Shown here: piece by piece, positions 57,531 through 64,000 of the stretch | Layout of the letters: every line of letters begins with the position of its first letter | How positions within the stretch are numbered: position 1 is the first letter of the stretch | Assembly (NCBI GenBank): GCA_009760855.2 | Contig: WPIO01000008.1 | Coordinates: forward strand, 5,054,501-5,118,500 | Length of the DNA: 64,000 nt | Direction of reading: 5' to 3' | Source: Cristatella mucedo | Lineage: Eukaryota; Bryozoa; Phylactolaemata; Cristatellidae | The notes under the pieces: generated by a model | What the model saw: the letters and a program-made list of their open reading frames with translations, nothing else | The model's database searches: none | What the model was told of the DNA's origin: nothing | Made by a program: the position numbers and the translations under genes

Positions 57531-57611
57531 ACAACAGCCACAGTGGGATAAGCAGGATCAGCAGCACAGACAACGCAATCATCGATCTAACGTCCGGTGC
57601 CTGCTGGCAGC

Positions 57612-57715
57612 TACACAATTTAGAACACGAGATGTCCGGTTCGCATGCAGGCCACCTCTACTAGCAGTACTCGTGATGAATGGACAGTGGGCCAGTGAAA
57701 TGACGCTGACATACA
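57612..57715. repeat. Diverged duplicated segment, copy 2
   Basis: Counterpart of 56523-56640. Both copies are preceded by CAGAAGCAGCA-type sequence and followed by unrelated DNA. Confidence 0.75.
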
Positions 57716-58073
57716 GCCACCTAGTCTCAACTATCCAAAGCAGCACTCGCGAAAAATGACGATCGGCGAACAGACTGAGCCGCAAGTATAAACCTGCTGC
57801 AAGACAGCACGTGTTGTCAGGCTAGCAAATGCGTCGACCCGTCCCTACCAATCGGGGCAATCGGCCGTTCCCAGGCAAATGAACCGTCAGACCCGGTGTG
57901 ACTCAACTTAGCTAGCAATACGCAGCTGGTCAAAAAGACCATTACAGCGTAGCTACGACCCTCGGCAGGGCATGCCTATTACCTGACCCAAATAATTAGA
58001 TTTGGTGTCAATGCAATTGAGTCCGAGCAGCCACGGTCGGCACGTGCCGAGAGTCACATACATACACAACGAG

Positions 58074-58235
58074 GCAAAGCTCACTGTAAACGTACATTGC
58101 CTTTGAAGACAGCAACCCACCACTGTACAGCACTACGTTGGCAGCTCAGCGAGAGAAAGCAAAGCTCACTGTAAACGTACATTGCCTTTGAAGACAGCAA
58201 CCCACCACTGTACAGCACTACGTTGGCAGCTCAGC
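58074..58235. repeat. Tandem duplication, 85-bp period, two near-identical copies
   Basis: The block beginning GCAAAGCTCACTGTAAACGT and ending CGTTGGCAGCTCAGC occurs twice, at 58074 and 58159, with no mismatch that I can see over about 75 bp. A very recent duplication. Confidence 0.95.
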
Positions 58236-59237
58236 AAGAGTGCGACAAAGTGAGTGAGCTCTAAACTGTCAGCAAAGGCCACTTTGCCAGGGCGAAATAT
58301 GACAAAACAGGCCTTCGACAGCAACGATAAACAAGCCTGCTGTCTCCTGTGCACCACCCAAGGGACCGGCCAAAAGCGGCTGGCTGCTCGCTGCGAACTC
58401 GAGCATACACTGCTCAAGGACGCCGATTCGACCAAATGAAATAAATGCAAGCACAGGAACGGGCCATAGGTGGGGCTGCCGCAGGCAGTAGTACACACTG
58501 GCACGCACTCGGATCCGGGTTTGCCTGCACTAGTGGCCGCCTCAGGGCCGTCCTCGACTGAGATGGAAGCAGGCGGAAAAAGGAAAAAAGTGGGTGTCAG
58601 GAAATCACCAGGCTGTAAAGAGGTCAGCTGACGACTTGGCCAGGTAGGGGGGTGTTTGGCGTGGGCCGGAGCGGTGCTGCTGGCGATGACAAACGCCTGC
58701 CAGCAAGCATCCTACTCGGGTCGACGTTGAAGGCAGCACGAGGGTATGCAGCCGCCATGTCCCTCGCACCGGCTTGTAGGTAAGCTCGCACACTACGAGA
58801 GAACGAACCCAATCCTAAGGATTAGCGGATCACCGTCTGAGGAGGGGCGTGTGCCGACGGCCGCTCGAGTCTGGAGGACAGTTCGAAAGCCCAAGCAAAA
58901 CGGGGTAGTGAGCACCCCTTACCACCATGGCTGCAATCTTTTCACCAACTCAGTTCATTTGCCACGGTCAGACAGGTGAGAGGGGTTTATCGTGCAGACA
59001 CAAGACGGCTATTCAAAGGTGAAGATGAATAGCTCCAGACTTCACAAGAACTGCAAGGTCTAATAAAAAAAAAAACCAAGCAATAAAGTCGGCAGAGCGG
59101 CTGTTCACACTTTGGCTTCAGAAAAGGATGCCGAAGCAGGTCACGTGGTGCCCGTCTGATGAGGCTATGATTCGAGGTAAGGTGCTGATGCTGTCGGCAC
59201 GAAATCGGCACGATCAAAGGCAACGTGCAATTAGGCC
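58236..59237. other. Upstream flank of the ORP8-like gene, nothing recognised
   Basis: Candidate promoter side of the ORP8-like gene, or an intron if further 5' exons exist. No coding block of a known family. Confidence 0.4.
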
Positions 59238-59239
59238 AC

Positions 59240-59280
<41 letters not shown>

Positions 59281-59380
59281 TTGTTGTAGCGCCCTCGGAG
59301 AACTCGATCTCTTTCTAGGCACTTTACATTTGCTGTAGAGGAAGCATAATCGATCACAGCCGGGGCAGATCGCTGGAGAT
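59238..59380 (-). mobile_element. L2-A LINE 3' end with AAT tail
   Basis: (AAT)n of about 14 units, then TAGCGCCCTCGGAGAACTCG and the GCACTTTACATTTGCTGTAG terminal segment. Confidence 0.9.
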
Positions 59381-60049
59381 AGAGCGACAGGCTGCCAAGT
59401 ACAGCGGCAACGCTCTGTGCTAACACCAAAGTGCCGGCAGGTAATCGAAAACCGAAACGGTAACACTGATGCAGGTGCAGTCAGCCCACCAGGTCCGCGT
59501 GACAAGAGCCCCCCCCCCCCCGAGAGTGGTAGACGAGGTCTTCCGTGAAAAGGACGTAGGGTTCGACTCTGAAGGTCGACAGGGCACACTTCACCAAGTG
59601 CAGTTAGCATTTTTCTGAGCGCTGCAGGGTTTCCGAAAATCCTCGACTGCTCTTGGCGTCGACTACGGAAACTAATACAGTTAAGACCTGCGTAACGCAT
59701 AGTTGCACTTTTTTTACCATAGCACGTAAGAAATAGATACGTGCACATGGATATCTAAATGCTTAAGTCGCTTGTGCCCATCGTCCGGACGGCAGGTGCT
59801 CTGCGCCGGCGGCTGCCCAGTAAGCACGCGCTCCGGCACCCCCCCCCCCCAGTCAGCTGCCACTGTAGCTTCGCCGGCTGAAGGTGGCCGCCATACAATT
59901 TATTTTCAAACGCATTCCTACTATCGCTTTGCTATTGGCACACAAATGCCGGCTGCCTCTGCCAGGGTTTGCAGATTGGGTATCTTCCGAAGGAAGCCCA
60001 GACGAAGCAATCATGAGGGAAGGGGTAAGAAGAGAATCACCAGTATTTC
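59381..60049. other. Intergenic DNA, nothing firm
   Basis: Overlapping minus-strand frames near 59480-59650 look slightly protein-like but do not make a supported exon (see rejected items). Confidence 0.4.
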
Positions 60050-61960
60050 CTGCACTATTTATTTTGAGCCGTCCTCCCTCACATACTGCAGTGAATCTCT
60101 CCAACTTAGTGACCATCAAGCCGGCTATAACTCCGTGGTGGCTACTCTTAAAGTGCACCTATGGAATTTGCATTAAATGAGCAATGTGCCCCTTATAATA
60201 TCTGGCATGATTCCTGACGCCCGGGACCAGTTAGACACAATACATGAGACCTGGCTGAGAAACTATAAATAATGCCACCTACTAAATCTGCTCCACCTTG
60301 CCCTTCCGTATACCAAGGCCAATGAAAACTAGTGGGGCGGTAGCTATTGTCACCTGTTCCTCTCTCAATGTCTATCCGTCTGCAGTCTCCTCAAACCAGT
60401 CTTTCAATTCTCTTTCATTGAGTACCTCCAACAACAAACTGCCAATGCTAGCAGTCAGTATCGATAACCCTCATCTAGGCTTCCTTACTTCTGATGTTTC
60501 GAATCTCATTTCAATTCTGTTTTCCATAAATAGTCCTTTCCTTGTACTGGGTGATTGTAAAATTCCTTTTGATGAAACAAACAAGTGGCAAATTTTGCAC
60601 ATTGGCGATTCATTTTCTGTATCGGCTTATGTGCATGGAACCACTCCCAACAAAGGTTACACACTCGATCAAACATTCTCTCACGACACGATTGCATGCT
60701 GTTAACTCCTACTTTTACCAAATTCAGCCCATCTGACGGAATGCAATCTCATTGCAGCCTGCAGTTTTTGTCTCCTTCGGCATCAAAACTCCTCTGCGAA
60801 TTGCAAAACCCTAAGACACTTGATGGTAATGACGGTCAGCAGAGAAATATCTTCCTCGCCCTTTCTGCTCAATCCTCAGTCCGACCTAACCTCGCTGGTC
60901 GAATGCGACAACACGACACGAGCCAATTTCCTGGATTAGTTTGTTCCCATGACTGTGCACCTTATAAGCCCAGATGACCTTTGGTTTACTACAGACACGA
61001 AACCAATTAGGACTTTTGAGCACAAGCTTGAAAAAAAACAATAAAGCTATCAGGACTGACTGTCCATCGACTGGCATACAAGGACTAGTGTAGGTCGTAC
61101 CGATTCATCCCACCTAAGACCACGTCTAGCTTCTATAAGAAAAAACAACATTGTTTAACCACAAGTACACAATCCAAAAATGCAAATGCCGACAATCAAA
61201 AACCCACGTAGATATCTAGTACATTGCTTTTCTAGCTTCTTTGTCAGCAAGACAGATAAAATATGAAAGTCAATCCCCCCCCAAGGGTAGTCCCCCTCCC
61301 CCCATTGAACTTTTCATCCTCCGTTCTTTCGCTTTGCCTCGGTGCACACCTAAAAGCTGCCATTAGCGACCTCATCTCGAAAACTCCAATCTATCTCGAC
61401 TTCTGTGGCTAACTATTTGCCTCTGAAATAAGGTGCTTAGAGCTAATGCCAAACTCTACAGCCAGGCTTGTCTGCCATGAGCATCGCAGCTGCCACATTG
61501 CAACACTTCTCACCGACCTGTACTGGCTCCCCATCTAGTAGGGCATCGACTTTAAGGTTCTCACTCAAGTCTCTTGCTCCAGCATAACTATCATATCAAG
61601 TCTCCCCAAACAGGCTACGCACCATACCACTTGCTCTTCTGAGTCAACTCGTCTACTAGCTGTGCTTCGGACTAGCCTAACATCCTTTGGAGACCATGCC
61701 TTTAAATCGTATGCCACAAAGCCTGGACCACACACTCCCGACTGACGTCACGACATCCCCTGACTTGACGACATTTAAAATGAAGCTAATATGCACAGTT
61801 ATTTGCTAGGTCCTTGTGAATTGTCGTTCGTGTGCTTATGCTGTGCATGCCATCACTAACTATAATGGAATTTCTCCTTTAAGCAAATGTAATGTGCTTA
61901 GATATACAGTTTTATGAGGGCACAGTAAAAAATGCATTACTATTATAACTGTTATTATTA
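60050..61960 (+). mobile_element. L2-type LINE with endonuclease and RT C-terminal remnants
   Basis: The most complete LINE body in the window. A 5' lead (AVNLSNLVTIKPAITPWWLL) and ETWLRNYK are followed by apurinic-type endonuclease remnants in the frame 60298-60705: SGAVAIVTCSSLNVYPSAVS, INSPFLVLGDCKIPFDETNK and GTTPNKGYTLDQTFSHD (the 'LGDFNIH ... HTLDLV' blocks). The RT core is missing, and RT C-terminal blocks resume near 61440 (CHEHRSCHIATLLTDLYWLP). It ends at a terminal segment near 61900 and ATT repeats. Many stops. Confidence 0.85.
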
Positions 61961-62060
61961 GTAGTAGTAGCATTAAGAAGACAACTGTGGCCCTCTAGAC
62001 CCCACACCTACTGTTCTCATTCTAGAGGTACAAAAATAAATAAATATTAACTGATTTAAC

Positions 62061-62206
62061 AGCCTTATTTGTTTAGAGAAGGGCCTTAATGGCTATCACC
62101 ACCGCTTGCAGCTGGCAATAAAGGATCGCCCACTGCAAGATTTGGGTCCATGTCCTCGGTCGTGAAGAGCGAGCACCTTATCTGCTGGGCAATCATGGCC
62201 CCCATA
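62061..62206 (-). mobile_element. S1 SINE between two LINE bodies
   Basis: Body CTATCACCACCGCTTGCAGC, B-box and A-box remnants in the S1 order on minus, ending in the GGGCAATCATGGCCCC head. Confidence 0.75.
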
Positions 62207-62209
62207 AAT

Positions 62210-63090
62210 TTGCTGAAGCCTTGAACAACAAACTCATGATACATATCGCTAGTCTAGGGTCTCGTCCCTGCCTACTTCAAAAAGGCTGCTGTTAGGCCAC
62301 ACAGTAAGAAGTCAGCATTAGAACAGGACAACTTAGACAGGCAACTTTTCCCCAGTCAACCTATTGCCGACCCGGAATCAAAGATATTGGAACATGAAGT
62401 GGCAGACCAGTTAGGCTTTCACAAAAATACTTCAAGCCTAGCAAGCAAGTTCCACTCAGGTTCTAGGTCTAATCACTCCAATGAATCAGCACTGCTGCAA
62501 GTACACCTTCTCGGGAATGCTTAGGTAGAGCCTCTCTGATAGCTCAGCTGGATCTCTGAACAGCGAAAGACGCAGTCAACCGCAAAAGCATGTGCACGGC
62601 CTATCTTCTTGCCTGGCCATCACTGGCTACGCACTGGTTTACTGCATTGGTTTAGGTCCCATCCCGCTAGGTCGGAGGTTTCAGAGCACTTATGGGTGCT
62701 AATGGGCAATGGTCATCAGAGGAGCTTTTAAAAGTATGTGCAATGCCAGGGATCTGTGCTGGATCCACTTCTATTCACAATGTTTACTATCCCGCTTGCC
62801 AAAGTAATTGCCAAGCACAATCTAGGCTTTCACTTTTTATACCGATTTTAATGCACATTTTTATACACACACACACACACAGCTAGAGCTGCGTTGAGAT
62901 TACTCCCTGTCTTCCAGCATGTCGAACTCTCTTAACTCCCCTAAAGCATTTGCTTTGTCCTTGCACAACGTCCTGTAAGTGCTGCTGTGTGCTGACAGGG
63001 TCACGCTATCATTAATCAATTGGCATGCTTACCTTCGAGCATACGCAAAGTGCCTAGAAAGAGACTTGGTTCTCTCAGGGTATTACACAA
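62210..63090 (+). mobile_element. L2-type LINE, central RT region and 3' tail, decayed
   Basis: RT blocks in shifting frames: ESKILEHEVADQLGFHKNTS, then YVQCQGSVLDPLLFTMFTIP (the 'PQGSVLGPLLFT' block) and KVIAKHNLGFHF. It then jumps to a 3' region and terminal segment (AAAGTGCCTAGAAAGAGACT) near 63050. Confidence 0.8.
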
Positions 63091-63149
63091 ATGTCTTGGT
63101 TCTTTTTTATTTTTATCATAAGCTTCGAAATGGGCTCGGTCAACATATC

Positions 63150-63415
63150 TCTAGTAGTCCTTTCACGTGATCAGAGCTTCCTTTTCCAGAGTGACACTTC
63201 ACTACTGAACCATATCTGCTCTGCAATCAAGTTTGCCCAGTTTCAGCTATGCACCATTGCTCCAGGCTTGCTTAGAAGAGGAGCCACGGCCATGCTGATC
63301 CAAGCATTTATGAAATCGCGGCTAGACTTTCACAACTCCCTACTCACAAGTCTTCCAGTCTGCATTCTAAGACGGTTACACTTGGTGCAAAAGCACAAGC
63401 TGGCACTACAATTAA
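63150..63415 (+). mobile_element. L2-type LINE, RT C-terminal fragment
   Basis: SLLNHICSAIKFAQFQLCTI, then AMLIQAFMKSRLDFHNSLLT and LPVCILRRLHLVQ, the '[18 protein letters not shown]' region. Confidence 0.85.
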
Positions 63416-64000
63416 AAAACAACCAAAAGACACATGATTGAAAAAAAGAAATACCAACAAAAAAGAGGCCACGAGCCGACACAATCGATCTTCCCAGTGT
63501 AGTAGATAGTACGCTCAGAACGTCTCGATGTGGTCATGACGACAATACCAAGGTTGTCCCTTCCTTCCTTCAAGTTGCTCCCGAGGGGTAAATACGAATA
63601 GCCCTCGTAAGCAGCCAGCAGCAAAAACAGAGAATATTTCTGTCGTTGGGCGCCTGCATGCATTGTGATCGTAGCAGGGATTCAGATTCAGGAATACGAA
63701 AGGTCGTTCTCCGTCAGCGGTCGGATGTGCCGTGAGAAACGTTGAAATGCAACTATTTACCACACCTGTTAACGTGTAGCGCCCTGCTGGTAGTTACCTG
63801 CAAAGCCGAGCCGCGGTGACTGGCAGGGCGACTCTCCGGATGAGCTATGCATTCGTTGCACAAAGGACAGCCTGGCAGGCTTATCGCCTGCAACGACAAT
63901 GGAGCTATAATATAGCCATGGATGATAATGAAAGCGCTCGCCGACCAGCGAGATCGATTCATACGATCATAATAAGGATCGCATTGCGTGTGCATGCCAT
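63416..64000. other. Right edge, nothing recognised
   Basis: Two overlapping minus-strand frames (63412-63663, 63515-63763) are open, but neither resembles a family and neither has a clear splice context. Confidence 0.4.

Noticed and set aside
56966-57618. Long open frames (150-190 codons) on both strands, Ser/Arg-, Gln/Arg-, Leu/Pro- and Cys/Leu-rich
   Set aside because: All come from the stop-free GCAGAGGCAGAA-type repeat, which is open in every frame.
59480-59660. Minus-strand stretch reading VEPYVLFTEDLVYHSRG after a possible acceptor
   Set aside because: Protein-like wording, but no donor, no homologue I know and a C-run at its end; not enough for an exon call.
60298-60705. A 135-codon plus-strand frame as a host gene
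   Set aside because: It carries LINE endonuclease blocks (VLGDCKIPFDETN, NKGYTLDQ) and is flanked by LINE sequence.
63412-63763. Overlapping minus-strand frames of about 80 codons near the right edge
   Set aside because: Two frames compete, there is no clear splice context and no family match.

Overview
This window is nuclear DNA from an animal. The genes are split by spliceosomal introns with GT/AG borders, the proteins are metazoan (a PI4P/PS-transfer ORP8-type protein, RNA polymerase subunit RPB8, a nuclear receptor, a class A GPCR), and much of the rest is degraded non-LTR retrotransposons, tRNA-derived SINEs, Tc1/mariner relics and long GA, AT and compound microsatellites. An invertebrate bilaterian is likely. 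The sequence alone does not fix the phylum. There is no bacterial, organellar or viral signature and no CRISPR array.

I rebuilt three complete or near-complete multi-exon genes by hand, all on the minus strand. Every exon junction was checked for GT/AG and for matching phase. (1) POLR2H (RPB8), 13033 down to 8561: four exons, 150 aa, the same length as the human protein. (2) A nuclear receptor, 27599 down to 20190: eight exons, 454 aa, with an A/B region, a two-finger DNA-binding domain, a carboxy-terminal extension and a full-length ligand-binding domain. (3) An OSBPL8/OSBPL5-type oxysterol-binding-related protein, 56759 down to 31871: fifteen exons, about 922 aa, with a PH domain, an ORD and a C-terminal transmembrane anchor. 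On the plus strand, 2120-2978 is the last coding exon of a class A GPCR (from the DRY arginine to the stop). Its upstream exons are not visible.

Layout: 1-3.1 kb GPCR 3' exon; 3.1-8.5 kb LTR-like pieces, an 11-bp minisatellite, a SINE and a Tc1/mariner relic; 8.5-13.0 kb POLR2H; 13-20 kb intergenic, dense in L2-like LINE debris with nested SINEs; 20.2-27.6 kb nuclear receptor; 27.6-31.8 kb LINE/LTR debris and a perfect hairpin; 31.9-56.8 kb ORP8-like gene, whose introns hold LINEs, SINEs and a cluster of three Tc1/mariner relics; 56.8-64 kb compound repeats and several L2-like LINE bodies.

The genes are not an operon or pathway unit. The repeats do form a system: two tRNA-derived SINE families and two L2-like LINE families coexist. 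One SINE (S2) carries the 3' tail of the LINE (L2-A), which is the expected sign of SINE mobilisation by that LINE's machinery. The most interesting single-gene observations are in the nuclear receptor: two consecutive DBD-region introns are multiples of three with no in-frame stop, and the C-terminal AF-2 helix is missing from the plain reading but may be supplied by an alternative downstream exon.
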